Assembly (NCBI GenBank): GCA_039796915.1 | Contig: JBDKIU010000113.1 | Coordinates: 1 to 36,109 of the forward strand | Reading direction: 5' to 3' | Length of the DNA: 36,109 nucleotides | Source: REEB481 sp039796915 | Lineage (GTDB): Bacteria > Bacteroidota > Bacteroidia > NS11-12g > UBA955 | In this document: positions 22,961 through 31,438 of the stretch, one piece after another | Layout of the letters: the number at the start of each line of letters is the position of its first letter | Numbering within the stretch: position 1 is the stretch's first letter | Notes under the pieces: generated by a model | What the model was told of the DNA's origin: nothing | The model's input: only the letters and a program-made list of their open reading frames with translations | The model's database searches: none | Position numbers and translations under genes: made by a program

Positions 22961-24670
22961 ATGAAGATCACGAACCGCTTTCACCTGATGCTTTGCTCTT
23001 TGATGCTCGCAGGCAGCCTCAGTGGCCAACAAACCGACAAGCCGATTTTGTCTGAGCCACCGCCACCGCCGCCACCGGTGAATCAGCCCTTCATGCAGGC
23101 AACAAAACCTCAAACTTTAGGACCGATAACTCCATTCATGAACTGGGCCGAAAGGAATCCGGTTGGGGTTTATCCAAAACTGAAAAATGCGCCCACCTGG
23201 GACGGAAGAACGGCTGGAAACTATAGAATCGAAATTCGCCTGAAGAGCATGAAGCCGGGCATGGTTTATCTGGCTGACCATTTTGCCGATGCCAAATACC
23301 TGCGCGATACCGCCGTTGCTGATAAGAACGGAGTTGCAGTCTTCACCGGAACCAAGCGCCTGCAGCGTGGCATGTATTTGTTTGTTTTCAACGGTAAATC
23401 CGAAATGTTTGAACTGGTGATTGATGATGACCAGGACTTTGTCATCACCACAGATACCTCCTGGAATGGAGACTACTACAGTAAGATGAAGGTAGATGGC
23501 CACGAGGCCAATGCTGCTTTTGCAGCCTACAACATCAGCCGAAGGGTTTATGCTGAAAAGAGGTATTACTTAACTCAGGATTTGCGCGTGTTGAAAGACA
23601 GCATTTCAAAATTCCCTGAACAACCCACCAAAACCGAAAAAGCTGCCAAAGCCGCCCTTGAAAAACAGATGGCAGGCATGGAAGCCAAATTAACAGAGGT
23701 GGACATCAGGAACAACGAACTGGACAGCCTCTACATCCTGAAATACCCCAAACATTACCTTTCCAAATTCCTTCGGGCCGTTCAGGAACCCGATGTATCG
23801 CGCGAAATCCCCCTGGGAAAAGACGGCAAACCCGACAGCATGGCGGCGGTGTACCGGTATAAAGAGAAGTTTTGGGACAAAGTGGATTTGTGTGAAGATG
23901 GTCTGATCCGCTCGCCATACAACGTGCTGAAGCGGAAGATTGATGAATACTTCGATAACCTGGTTGTGCCGGTGGTTGATTCCATTGCTTATGAGGCCGA
24001 CCGCCTGATTGCGCGTGCAGGTTGCTCCATAGAAAATGAGAAATACCTGATCTGGTACATCACCAACAAGTTTGAAACCAGCAAAATCATGTGCATCGAA
24101 GACGGCGTGTTCGTACACATGGCAAAAAACTACTATTGCCAGGGTCGCGCATGGTGGTGTGATTCGGCTACGGTAGCCAAGATGTGCGAAGGCGCCGACC
24201 GCATGAGCCATACCCTTTGCGGAACAAGGGCTCCGGACCTGCAGTTGTACGATACTGCCGGCGTGCCAAAGCGCCTTTTTGCATTACAGGCTCCTTATAC
24301 ATTCGTAATATTTTGGGATCCAACCTGCGGCCATTGCCAGAAAGTAGTGCCCGAACTGTACAGCACTTATCTGAAACATAAAAAAGAAGGCTGGAAGGTG
24401 TATGCCATTTCCAGCAGGGATAAAGAAAAAGAGTGGCGGGAATACCTGCAAAAACATCCTGAAATCAAGGAATGGGTAAACGTTTGCAGGCTGGAAGAAA
24501 ACTCCATCTGGCACCTGAACATGTACAACTATAACAACATCTCCAATCCAACCATCTTCATCCTGGATCAAAGTAAAAAGGTGATCGCCAAGAAGATTGA
24601 CGTGGAGAAGATTGAAGAGTTTCTGAAAAACTACGAAGAGGTAGAAGCGCGCAAAGCCCAATTAAAATAA
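22961..24670 (+). CDS. TlpA-family thioredoxin with N-terminal DUF4369-like domain
   Basis: A 569-residue exported protein with a signal peptide (LMLCSLMLAGSLSGQ), then a proline run (EPPPPPPPVN) as a spacer. Residues 85-180 (GNYRIEIRLKSMKPGMVYLADHF ... GMYLFVFNGKSEMFELVID) match the DUF4369 pattern, followed by a helical region with Lys/Glu-rich segments (DUF5106-like). Residues 425-569 form a thioredoxin/TlpA fold: APDLQLYDTAG, then WDPTCGHCQKVVPEL with the redox CGHC, KVYAIS, and a cis-Pro in NPTIFI. Probably a periplasmic disulfide reductant, partner unknown. Its last 9 bp overlap the convergent barrel gene. Confidence 0.88.
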   Translation: MKITNRFHLMLCSLMLAGSLSGQQTDKPILSEPPPPPPPVNQPFMQATKPQTLGPITPFMNWAERNPVGVYPKLKNAPTWDGRTAGNYRIEIRLKSMKPGMVYLADHFADAKYLRDTAVADKNGVAVFTGTKRLQRGMYLFVFNGKSEMFELVIDDDQDFVITTDTSWNGDYYSKMKVDGHEANAAFAAYNISRRVYAEKRYYLTQDLRVLKDSISKFPEQPTKTEKAAKAALEKQMAGMEAKLTEVDIRNNELDSLYILKYPKHYLSKFLRAVQEPDVSREIPLGKDGKPDSMAAVYRYKEKFWDKVDLCEDGLIRSPYNVLKRKIDEYFDNLVVPVVDSIAYEADRLIARAGCSIENEKYLIWYITNKFETSKIMCIEDGVFVHMAKNYYCQGRAWWCDSATVAKMCEGADRMSHTLCGTRAPDLQLYDTAGVPKRLFALQAPYTFVIFWDPTCGHCQKVVPELYSTYLKHKKEGWKVYAISSRDKEKEWREYLQKHPEIKEWVNVCRLEENSIWHLNMYNYNNISNPTIFILDQSKKVIAKKIDVEKIEEFLKNYEEVEARKAQLK

Positions 24671-25312
24671 AAACCTGGGGAAGGGCTCTTTCCGTTCCAT
24701 GTGGTTGCGCATGTCGCGATACAGTGTTCCGGTGAATACCGAAACGCCAATGGAATAAATAGATCCGTTAAACGAGGGCCCTGCCCCATTCGCCATTCTG
24801 AATCCCAAGCCGGCCGATAAACCGAAGTAACGCGTGAGGCGATACAAGGCTGTTGCCTGTGCTTCCAGGGGAAACATCAACGAGCGGCTGGTTTCTTCCC
24901 TGATTCCATTTCGGATGTTGGTTTTTGAAGCCAGTCCCAAGCCCAGTTGCGCCGGTATTTTCAATTCCCAGCGTGCGTCTTTGTATAATAAGTACTCGAA
25001 GGTGGCACTGGCATAGCTCATGCCCAGTTTGCGGTACAGCGTATCGCCGCTGCGGATGTATTGCAGGGAAACAATCCTTCTCCTCAAAGTGTACAATCCG
25101 GCATAAACCCCTACCCGTCCGTAGTCCCAGCCAAGGCGACCGCCCAAAACAGAAGCCGGCGTAGAACCAATAAACGAGCTTCTTCCATCCAGCGACATGC
25201 TGAAAGATGGCTTTGCGGCAAACCACTGGTGCAAGGAATCACGGATTGCCGGCAGCTGCGCAGCAGATTCCAATCCGGCAGAGATGAGTATCAGCAGTAA
25301 AACCTTCCGCAT
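24662..25312 (-). CDS. Small outer-membrane beta-barrel protein, family unknown
   Basis: A 216-residue protein with a signal peptide (MRKVLLLILISAGLESAAQ). The rest alternates amphipathic strands and tight turns (LGGRLGWDYGRVGVYAGLYTL, ASATFEYLLYKDARWELKIP, FGLSAGLGFRMANG, SIYSIGVSVFTG), as in 8-strand outer-membrane barrels. I recognise no named family. A perfect -7 box lies 11 bp upstream of the ATG. The last 9 bp overlap the TlpA-like gene. Confidence 0.7.
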   Translation of the reverse strand: MRKVLLLILISAGLESAAQLPAIRDSLHQWFAAKPSFSMSLDGRSSFIGSTPASVLGGRLGWDYGRVGVYAGLYTLRRRIVSLQYIRSGDTLYRKLGMSYASATFEYLLYKDARWELKIPAQLGLGLASKTNIRNGIREETSRSLMFPLEAQATALYRLTRYFGLSAGLGFRMANGAGPSFNGSIYSIGVSVFTGTLYRDMRNHMERKEPFPRFLF

Positions 25313-25322
25313 GGCTGGTGTA

Positions 25323-25330
25323 CAAACTTA
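25323..25330 (-). promoter_or_regulatory. Putative -7 element TAAGTTTG for the barrel gene
   Basis: On the minus strand TAAGTTTG matches TAnnTTTG exactly and lies 10 bp before the ATG at 25312. I find no clear -33 TTTG at the usual distance. Confidence 0.45.
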
Positions 25331-25373
25331 TGAACGACCTGGCCGCGCTACATGTTGTGTTTGCAAACAGGCA

Positions 25374-25400
25374 TAAAAAAAGGCCTGAAAATCAGGCCTT
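25374..25400 (-). terminator. Intrinsic terminator of tRNA-Phe
   Basis: On the minus strand a 9-bp stem (AAGGCCTGA / TCAGGCCTT, 3-nt loop) follows the tRNA CCA end by 1 nt and runs straight into seven T residues. It is one of the two best terminators in the window. Confidence 0.9.
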
Positions 25401-25401
25401 C

Positions 25402-25477
25402 TGGTGGTATCGGACGGAATCGAACCGCCGACACAAGGATTTTCAGTCCTTTGCTCTACCAACTGAGCTACGATACC
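25402..25477 (-). tRNA. tRNA-Phe (anticodon GAA)
   Basis: A 76-nt gene read on the minus strand. The 7-bp acceptor stem GGTATCG/CGATACC is perfect, the D arm is GCTC-AGTTGGTAGA-GC, the anticodon stem AAGGA/TCCTT encloses the loop CTGAAAA (anticodon GAA), the variable loop is GTGTC, and the T arm GGCGG-TTCGATT-CCGTC has one G-T pair. CCA is encoded. An intrinsic terminator follows at once. No integration or att duplication is seen next to it. Confidence 0.96.
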
Positions 25478-25550
25478 AACTCGGTGTGGGATTGTTCCCA
25501 AAACGAGGTGCGAAAATACACCTTTCCCCAGTACCTTGCAAACAGAAACT

Positions 25551-25898
25551 ATGAAATCTGAAGTTGAGTCATTTGAACAGTTCCGTTCTACCATGAACGA
25601 GAAGATCCTGAACGCTGACAATCTTGTACTGAAACGCCTGTTCAACCTGGATACACAAACCTATCAGGAGGGTGCTTTGAATGTCAAAACCAAGGAAATG
25701 CTTGGACTTGTGGCTTCGCTGGTTTTGCGCTGCGATGATTGCGTAAAGTATCATCTGGGCAAATGCCGCGAACAAGGTGTGAATACTGAAGAACTTTTTG
25801 AAGTGCTGGCCGTGGCCAATATTGTTGGTGGAACCATCGTGATTCCGCATACCCGCAGGGCGGTAGCTTATTGGGAAGCTTTACATTCAGAGGCCTGA
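25551..25898 (+). CDS. Carboxymuconolactone decarboxylase / AhpD-like protein
   Basis: The start at 25551 (MKSEVESFEQFRSTMNEKI) gives 115 residues; an upstream TTG adds five unsupported codons. The core has the CMD fold pattern LNVKTKEMLGLVASLVLRCDDCVKYHLGKCREQGV with a CDDC pair and a following His (CxxCxxxH, as in AhpD-like peroxidase partners), then EELFEVLAVANIVGGTIVIPH. It may be a small thiol-dependent peroxidase or reductase; there is no alkyl hydroperoxidase gene near it. Its last 12 bp overlap the convergent DUF3109 gene. Confidence 0.9.
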   Translation: MKSEVESFEQFRSTMNEKILNADNLVLKRLFNLDTQTYQEGALNVKTKEMLGLVASLVLRCDDCVKYHLGKCREQGVNTEELFEVLAVANIVGGTIVIPHTRRAVAYWEALHSEA

Positions 25899-26465
25899 GC
25901 CGGAAGCTCTGGCTGCTGCAACTGCTTCCAGTTCGGCATACCACGACGGGCCCATTTTCCGGATCAGCGCTTCTTTCAGAAAGCGGAACAAGGGAATTTC
26001 CTGGGTTCGGCCTGCGGTGCAGGCACTCTGACAAATGTCCCAGCGATGGTAATTCATCACGGTAAACTCTCCGTAGTTTTTACTTCTGATGGGATACAAA
26101 TGACAGCTGATGGGTTTCCGAAATGCGGTGAGTCCCTGACGCCAGGCCTGTTCCATCCCGCACAGCGTAATACCCTGCTCACTGATGGCAAACACGCAGG
26201 TTCCATCCGGATGACAGCGAATCACCGCTTCTTCATCCTGATCTCGTTCCCAAAAAGGACCAGACTTGAGCATGGCCTGACTTCGTTCCGGCAATACTTC
26301 CATCATGGCCGGCAACTCCGACTCAATCATGGAAATTTCTGCTTCTTCCAGCGGCGCACCCACATCGCCCTGTACACAACAATCGCCTTTACATTGCTGC
26401 AGTTGACAGGCAAAATGGGCCTCCAGGATGTCTTCACTCAGCAGGGCTTCGCCAACAATGATCAT
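25887..26465 (-). CDS. DUF3109 family Cys-rich protein
   Basis: A 192-residue cytoplasmic protein with the DUF3109 pattern: CQLQQCKGDCCVQGDVGAPLEEAE near residues 20-45, RCHPDGTCVFA, GITLCGMEQAW, RKPISCHLYPIR, and a late ICQSAC. The conserved cysteines and His suggest metal binding (iron-sulfur or zinc), related to the YkgJ CxxxCxxCC group. Function is unknown. It is coupled to purE by a 1-bp overlap (TGATG), a fixed neighbour that may or may not be meaningful. Confidence 0.9.
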   Translation of the reverse strand: MIIVGEALLSEDILEAHFACQLQQCKGDCCVQGDVGAPLEEAEISMIESELPAMMEVLPERSQAMLKSGPFWERDQDEEAVIRCHPDGTCVFAISEQGITLCGMEQAWRQGLTAFRKPISCHLYPIRSKNYGEFTVMNYHRWDICQSACTAGRTQEIPLFRFLKEALIRKMGPSWYAELEAVAAARASGSGL

Positions 26466-26983
26466 CAGAAATTATTGCTGTTCAGGTAATCTTCAAAACC
26501 CTGCGCTTCCAGCTTTTCTGCCTTCTTCAGCACTTCCTGTTCCAGGCTTTTCTTAAAGTCCTGAACTTTTTGTGCCAAATCCGGATTGCTGATGGCCAGC
26601 ATTTGCGCTGCCATGATTCCGGCATTACGGGCGCCATTGATGGCCATCGTCGCCACAGGAACTCCGGGAGGCATTTGCACAATGGAATACAGTGAATCTA
26701 AGCCAGACATGGTTCTTGACTGCACCGGCACGCCGATAACGGGCAGATGGGTGAGGCTGGCAACCATTCCGGGCAGATGGGCAGCGCCTCCGGCGCCTGC
26801 GATGATGACACCAAAGCCCAAGGTGTGCGCCTTCCCCGCAAAATCAAACATTCTTGCAGGTGTGCGATGGGCAGAGACCACCGTGAGCTCAAATGCCACT
26901 CCAAAATGTTCCAGGATGCGGGCGGCCTCCTGCATCACCGGCAGGTCGGAATCCGAACCCATGATGATTGCTACTTTAGCCAT
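26465..26983 (-). CDS. purE: N5-carboxyaminoimidazole ribonucleotide mutase
   Basis: PurE class I moves the carboxyl of N5-CAIR to make CAIR in purine synthesis. The 172-residue protein has IIMGSDSDLPVM, ELTVVSAHRTPARMFDF, VIIAGAGGAAHLPGM, PVIGVPVQS, and SIVQMPPGVPVATMAI, all family hallmarks. Length is slightly above the usual 160-170 owing to a C-terminal helix. Its partner purK is not in the window. It precedes DUF3109 on the same transcript. Confidence 0.97.
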   Translation of the reverse strand: MAKVAIIMGSDSDLPVMQEAARILEHFGVAFELTVVSAHRTPARMFDFAGKAHTLGFGVIIAGAGGAAHLPGMVASLTHLPVIGVPVQSRTMSGLDSLYSIVQMPPGVPVATMAINGARNAGIMAAQMLAISNPDLAQKVQDFKKSLEQEVLKKAEKLEAQGFEDYLNSNNF

Positions 26984-26991
26984 AGGTGTTG

Positions 26992-26999
26992 CAAAATTA
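26992..26999 (-). promoter_or_regulatory. Putative -7 element TAATTTTG for purE
   Basis: A perfect TAnnTTTG match on the minus strand, 8 bp before the purE ATG and overlapping the pssA stop. It would give a nearly leaderless purE-DUF3109 transcript. No convincing -33 box lies upstream. No PurR-like or guanine riboswitch structure fits in the 13-bp gap. Confidence 0.45.
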
Positions 27000-27725
27000 G
27001 TTTGTTCCTTCAGATGAATTACTGCGCCGCCTGCGCCACAACTGATCGACAGCAGAAAGAAGCAGATAAGCCACGAATATCCAGGGAACGGCCTGCCAGC
27101 CCTGCACTAAAATTCCAACAAGCAGTACCAACAGAAATGCGTAGTGAAACGGTTGTGCTTTAAGGTTGAATGATTTGAATTTGAATGCCATCAGCGACAT
27201 TTCTCCCACCAGCAGGTAGGCCGAAACCACAGGAAAAAGCGTTACAAACCGAAAATGCGTTACCAGCGGCTCCAACAGTCCGTGTGCTGCTGCGATGAAT
27301 GGAAATGAAGCAATGAGCAATCCGTTTGCGGGTGTTGGCACGCCGATAAAACCCTGCGATTGCCGCTCATCCACGTTGAATTTCGCCAAACGGTAAGCTG
27401 ATGCCAGCGGAATGGCCAGAAATACGTACGTATTCGGACAGAATCCTTCTGCAGAACAATAACCGTTGCTGATGGCCAGGTATTGCATGATGAATCCGGG
27501 CGCCACGCCAAAGGTGACCAGATCAGCCAGCGAATCCAGCTGCAGCCCTATGGGCGACTGCGCTTTCAGCAATCTGGCGGCAAAGCCATCCAAAAAATCA
27601 AAACCGGCTGCCAGCAGGATGAGCCAGGAGGCCGAGGTTGGATGACCCTCGAAAACCGCGGCAATGGCCAAAACACCACAGGCCAGGTTCGAAAGCGTAA
27701 GCAGGTTGGGAATCTGTTTCATCAT
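26997..27725 (-). CDS. pssA: CDP-diacylglycerol-serine O-phosphatidyltransferase
   Basis: PssA makes phosphatidylserine, the precursor of phosphatidylethanolamine. The 242-residue inner-membrane protein carries the CDP-alcohol phosphotransferase signature: DFLDGFAAR, then 8 residues, G, 3 residues, D, 3 residues, D (GLQLDSLAD), giving the full D..DG..AR...G...D...D motif around residues 43-66. N-terminal IPNLLTLSNLACGVLAI and several further helices are typical. The start is ATGATG, overlapping the EreA-like stop by ATGA. No psd gene is near. Confidence 0.95.
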   Translation of the reverse strand: MMKQIPNLLTLSNLACGVLAIAAVFEGHPTSASWLILLAAGFDFLDGFAARLLKAQSPIGLQLDSLADLVTFGVAPGFIMQYLAISNGYCSAEGFCPNTYVFLAIPLASAYRLAKFNVDERQSQGFIGVPTPANGLLIASFPFIAAAHGLLEPLVTHFRFVTLFPVVSAYLLVGEMSLMAFKFKSFNLKAQPFHYAFLLVLLVGILVQGWQAVPWIFVAYLLLSAVDQLWRRRRSNSSEGTN

Positions 27726-29641
27726 TCTTTGATTACGAAGCCAACGGTGGCTTCCAGGTATTTCATATGCTGGGCGAAAGAGGGCGTTCCTTCCAGCCGA
27801 TTGCCTTTATAACGCCAGGCCGACTTTGAAAAATCGTGCGCGATGCCTCCGGAAATCCCAATGCTGATGGGACCAAAGGCAGCGCGGGCGTGGGCACCAA
27901 GGCTTATCCACAACGCAGGATTGCGGTACAGGATGCGCGTATTGGGTTGCGGATTTCTGAAATCAACCACTTGTGCATCCTTTTTCAGTTCAATCCGTGA
28001 AAGGCCGTAGCCCAGCCCCGATCCGATGGCCAGGTTAAACTTGCCGGATTCAAGGATGTCGAAAATCGATTCGGTAAACACCCGGAACATGTTGAAGCGC
28101 ATCAGTGAATCTGCCTGGGCCCCAAATCGCTGAGTCTGCGTTGGCATCCACAGCACACTCAGCCGACCGCCGGCTTCTTCAGAATATTTTCTGGGGAAAT
28201 AACTGATATCAAAGCCCTGCAACACGGGCACAACCGGAACGGAAGGCAGTCCAAGTGCCTGGAGTGTTGTATTCAGCTGCGATGTTTTCCCCCATTCCCG
28301 GTGGTATACATAACCAAAATGGGTAAACTCATAATCGTATTCATCATCGTAATCTTCATAGTATTCGTCGTCATCAAAAGAAGATTCCGCATCGTTGAAA
28401 AACAGCACGAAATCATATCGGGATGTGAGTACGGGAAATGCCTGCTTCTGCTGATCAAGAGAAAACAAAGCCACCCGACCTTCCGGGGTTTCCGCTGCAA
28501 AAGCACTGATTTCCTGCTCCTGGGTGCTCTTCGACTCGTCGTCATCATCTTCTTCATCACCTGCATAGAAATATCCAATGGTGACCACCTGATTGCGGAA
28601 GGGTTCCGGCATCAGCGAGGCCATTTTTTGGGAAATGGAATGGAAGTTCATCCAGCCACAGGGACCGTTTTGCACGTCGGTTCCGGCATGACAACGACCA
28701 AACTGTCCGTAAAATTTACCCTGCGGATCGCGTTGCAACAAAGCCTTCATGTTGTCGTACATCACTTTTTCGCGGTAGGTATATTGATACGGAGTGTATT
28801 CATAATCATCCCATTGCAGGTATTGCTTCAGGGAGTTTAACAATACATCAACGGTAGCGAAATGCTTCCCGAGGTAGCTGCGGTATAAAGGTTTCAAGCT
28901 GTCGTATTCAGACAGAAAGCGCCGAATGGTTGGGCGCACCTCGTAATTCTCAGAAGAAACATCATCCAGTTCCTGGTTATAACCTTCATCTTCCAGGTCA
29001 TCACTGAAAGGAACCTCACCTTCCCCAACATAAATCTGCCGGGCCAATCCTTTCATCGCTTCCACACCTACCAGCAGCGGCTCTGGAATGCCTGAATCAG
29101 GGAGCAGCTGTTCCAACAGCAACAAGGGCACATCGGTATATCGTTCCACATCTATGCCGGTTACAATCACCTTGGCAGAATCGGGCAATTGGCGGTTCCA
29201 TTCACGCATGGCGCGATACATTTCCATGTAATCGCTTCCGGTGGTATTGTCCAGGATATCCAGCCAGACAGAATCGCCGGTATTGATGTACTGCTGCAAC
29301 ACATAACCGCGGGCAAATCCCAGCTCCAGAATCATGTGGCGCACGCCGCCGCGTTCATGCAGGTAGCGCATGAGTTTCAATTCCATGCTGCTGTTGAAGT
29401 CCATGAAGCGATGGTCTTCCCCACCAAGGAAAAAACGTCCGTACCTGGCGGCAGAATCCAGCACTTCAAACCCGGCAAAGGAATCGTTGATTTGATAATC
29501 AATCAGCCAGGCGCGAGGTGTTGTGGTGAGCGCAGGCTCATCGGGCGGCGGCGGCAGAACGAAATCCTCTTTTTTTTGGGCTGAAGCCGAAACCACGGGC
29601 AACATGAAAAGGAGGCATAGGAAGAAAAGTCTTTGTTTCAT
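27722..29641 (-). CDS. EreA/ChaN-like hydrolase fused to a C-terminal barrel-like domain
   Basis: A 639-residue protein with a signal peptide (LFFLCLLFMLPVVSASAQ) and a proline spacer (VLPPPPDEP). Residues 45-350 resemble the erythromycin esterase/ChaN superfamily: FFLGGEDHRFMDFNSS (Glu75, His77), then HMILELGFARGYVLQQYI, and a Cys-His-containing FGRCHAG strand. Two acidic stretches lie at about 28531-28561 and 28329-28382 (Asp/Glu/Tyr-rich). The last 200 residues are strand-rich (LAIGSGLGYGLSRIELKK, PISIGISGGIAHDF, EATVGFVIKE), like an outer-membrane barrel end. Substrate unknown; nothing here shows macrolide resistance. It is coupled to pssA downstream; YicC lies 10 bp upstream. Confidence 0.72.
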   Translation of the reverse strand: MKQRLFFLCLLFMLPVVSASAQKKEDFVLPPPPDEPALTTTPRAWLIDYQINDSFAGFEVLDSAARYGRFFLGGEDHRFMDFNSSMELKLMRYLHERGGVRHMILELGFARGYVLQQYINTGDSVWLDILDNTTGSDYMEMYRAMREWNRQLPDSAKVIVTGIDVERYTDVPLLLLEQLLPDSGIPEPLLVGVEAMKGLARQIYVGEGEVPFSDDLEDEGYNQELDDVSSENYEVRPTIRRFLSEYDSLKPLYRSYLGKHFATVDVLLNSLKQYLQWDDYEYTPYQYTYREKVMYDNMKALLQRDPQGKFYGQFGRCHAGTDVQNGPCGWMNFHSISQKMASLMPEPFRNQVVTIGYFYAGDEEDDDDESKSTQEQEISAFAAETPEGRVALFSLDQQKQAFPVLTSRYDFVLFFNDAESSFDDDEYYEDYDDEYDYEFTHFGYVYHREWGKTSQLNTTLQALGLPSVPVVPVLQGFDISYFPRKYSEEAGGRLSVLWMPTQTQRFGAQADSLMRFNMFRVFTESIFDILESGKFNLAIGSGLGYGLSRIELKKDAQVVDFRNPQPNTRILYRNPALWISLGAHARAAFGPISIGISGGIAHDFSKSAWRYKGNRLEGTPSFAQHMKYLEATVGFVIKE

Positions 29642-29651
29642 GGTGAATTGC

Positions 29652-30545
29652 TTATAACAGATTCAGCACCTGTTCTCGTATTTGTTCTAAGTGTTCTTTC
29701 ATGTCCACCACGGCCTGCTGCATGGGGAAATGGTTTGATTTTACGCCCATGGTATTGAGTTCACGGCCAATTTCCTGCGCTATAAAATTCAGCTTTTTCC
29801 CGGAAGGTTCCCGCAACAAACAGGCTTCGAAATAATCGAGGTGCTGGGCCAGTCGGTTTTTCTCCTCGGTGATGTCCAGCTTTTCGATGTACAGGATGAC
29901 TTCCTGTTCAAAGCGATTGCGGTCCATTTTCCCTTCGGCTTCCTGCATTTCCAGCGCAGACCACAGTCGTTTCCGCAACAATGCTCTGCGCGTTTGTTCT
30001 TCCTGTTCTACCAGTTTAAGTCCTTCGCGGATGTGATGCAGCGCGCCGCGCAGCAGTTCACCCAAACGTGCGCCTTCCTGTTTGCGGAAGCTGTCCAGGT
30101 TCTGGATGCTTTGTTCCAGGGCCTGAAAAAACACCTGCCGCAGCTGATCTTCATCGGTAGCCTCCTGCACACGGAGCACGTCGGGCATGGCCATGACCTT
30201 ACCCAACAGATCGTGCACCTCTGTATGCAGCTTTTCGGCCAGCAGCTTCATTTGTGCAGCATAAGCTTCGGCGAGGGGAATATCGGCACTCACCCGACTG
30301 CTGTTTGCGCCGCCGGGCAGATATTCCATACTGACCGATGCACTTACAGATCCACGTTCCAGATGTTCCCGCAATTGCTGCCGCATTTCGGATTCAAAGG
30401 CCCCGAAGTTTCGGGACATGCGCACATCCAGGTCAAAGTACTTGCCGTTGAGCGACTTCAGGGAAATACGAATTTTATACATGTCCGTAGCCATTTCCCC
30501 CTGGCCAAATCCGGTCATGCTTTTCAGTTCACGCGTTGCGTTCAT
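29652..30545 (-). CDS. YicC family endoribonuclease-like protein
   Basis: A 297-residue protein with the complete YicC pattern: ELKSMTGFGQGEM, RISLKSLNGKYFDLDVRM, a long central helical region with EQSIQNLDSFRKQEGARL, and the C-terminal DUF1732 block LDITEEKNRLAQHLDYFEACL and GKKLNFIAQEIGRELNTMGVKS (read in parts). YicC of E. coli has been described as an RNase that acts on sRNA; whether this holds here is inference. An alternative start at Met10 (SMTGFG) would match many relatives. The stop of the transporter gene overlaps its ATG (ATGA). Confidence 0.93.
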   Translation of the reverse strand: MNATRELKSMTGFGQGEMATDMYKIRISLKSLNGKYFDLDVRMSRNFGAFESEMRQQLREHLERGSVSASVSMEYLPGGANSSRVSADIPLAEAYAAQMKLLAEKLHTEVHDLLGKVMAMPDVLRVQEATDEDQLRQVFFQALEQSIQNLDSFRKQEGARLGELLRGALHHIREGLKLVEQEEQTRRALLRKRLWSALEMQEAEGKMDRNRFEQEVILYIEKLDITEEKNRLAQHLDYFEACLLREPSGKKLNFIAQEIGRELNTMGVKSNHFPMQQAVVDMKEHLEQIREQVLNLL

Positions 30546-31438
30546 TGTTTTGTCTGGGTTTTATTTCCCTGGAAAACGGCCAGGTAAACACCGGTAAATA
30601 TCAACAGAATATACAGCAATTTCGTGCCACTGAGGGCATCGCGGCCGGTCATGGAGGCAATCAGACTGGCTAAAACAGGTTGCAGGTAGATGTAGGTTCC
30701 GGCCAGCGAGGCGCTGGCACGCTTGATGGCATAAGCATTCAGCTGGTAGGTGATGAAGGTCGTAAACACCAGCACGTACAGGATTTTCAGCCAAACATCC
30801 CAGGGAATAGCCTGAAACTGGGTTTCCGCCAATTGCGGCAATCCAAACGGAAGCACGAACAATGTGCCGAGCGTAAACGTCCATTTGTTCACGGTCATGG
30901 CGTGGTAACGTCCCACAAGTCCTTTCACCAGCACCAGATAAATGGCATAGCTGATGGCATTCAGGGTTACCCAGACGTCACCGATGACGGTAGCGCTGCT
31001 GAAGCTGAATCCGGCACCGCCCATCAGCAGAACTGCGCCAAAGCAGGCCAGCAGTATTCCTGAACTGAGCGCGGCATTGGGCCATTTTTTACGCTTCAGA
31101 TGGTCAATAACCACCACAAAAACCGGTGTAAACAACATCAACACCGAGCCGTTGATGGGTGTTGTGATGGACATTCCTTTGAAGAACATGAGCATGTTGG
31201 CGGCCACACCTGTCAGCGCGCACCAGAAGAGCAGCTTTCCATCCTGGCGGAAGTTGAACGGCTGCCGGATGAGGAAGGTATGCGCTACCCAATACATGAG
31301 TGCCGCTGAACCGATTCGGATGACAATAAACCCTTCAGGTTTCAGGTAATGCGGCATGATGTCGCGTGCCCAGCTGAAAAAGATGGCATAAATCAGGGCT
31401 ACGGCAAACAAGGCCAGATGCACCAGCGGCTGCTTCAT
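30542..31438 (-). CDS. EamA/DMT superfamily transporter
   Basis: A 298-residue protein with ten predicted membrane helices in two EamA repeats (about 5-135 and 150-290). Typical marks are RIGSAALMYW in the first repeat, ITTPINGSVLMLFTPVFVVVI closing helix 4, and AIKRASASLAGTYIYLQPVLASLIA in the second, matching the conserved A..P.....E-like ends. The substrate cannot be read from the sequence. It lies inside the run between TerB-DnaJ and yicC with ATGA overlaps at both ends. Confidence 0.9.
   Translation of the reverse strand: MKQPLVHLALFAVALIYAIFFSWARDIMPHYLKPEGFIVIRIGSAALMYWVAHTFLIRQPFNFRQDGKLLFWCALTGVAANMLMFFKGMSITTPINGSVLMLFTPVFVVVIDHLKRKKWPNAALSSGILLACFGAVLLMGGAGFSFSSATVIGDVWVTLNAISYAIYLVLVKGLVGRYHAMTVNKWTFTLGTLFVLPFGLPQLAETQFQAIPWDVWLKILYVLVFTTFITYQLNAYAIKRASASLAGTYIYLQPVLASLIASMTGRDALSGTKLLYILLIFTGVYLAVFQGNKTQTKQ

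Noticed and set aside
25402..25477. tRNA gene as a mobile-element integration site
   Set aside because: No integrase, no duplicated tRNA 3' end nearby and ordinary genes on both sides.
28329..28382. Short repetitive TCATC/TCGTC pattern, CRISPR- or satellite-like at first sight
   Set aside because: It is the codon pattern of an Asp/Glu/Tyr-rich stretch in the EreA-like protein, with no repeat-spacer order.
27722..29641. Macrolide (erythromycin) resistance gene
   Set aside because: Only superfamily-level resemblance; the extra domains and envelope context give no support for resistance.
29841..30587. 248-codon plus-strand frame opposite yicC
   Set aside because: It lies wholly opposite the well-conserved YicC coding sequence and has no promoter or known pattern; treated as a shadow frame.
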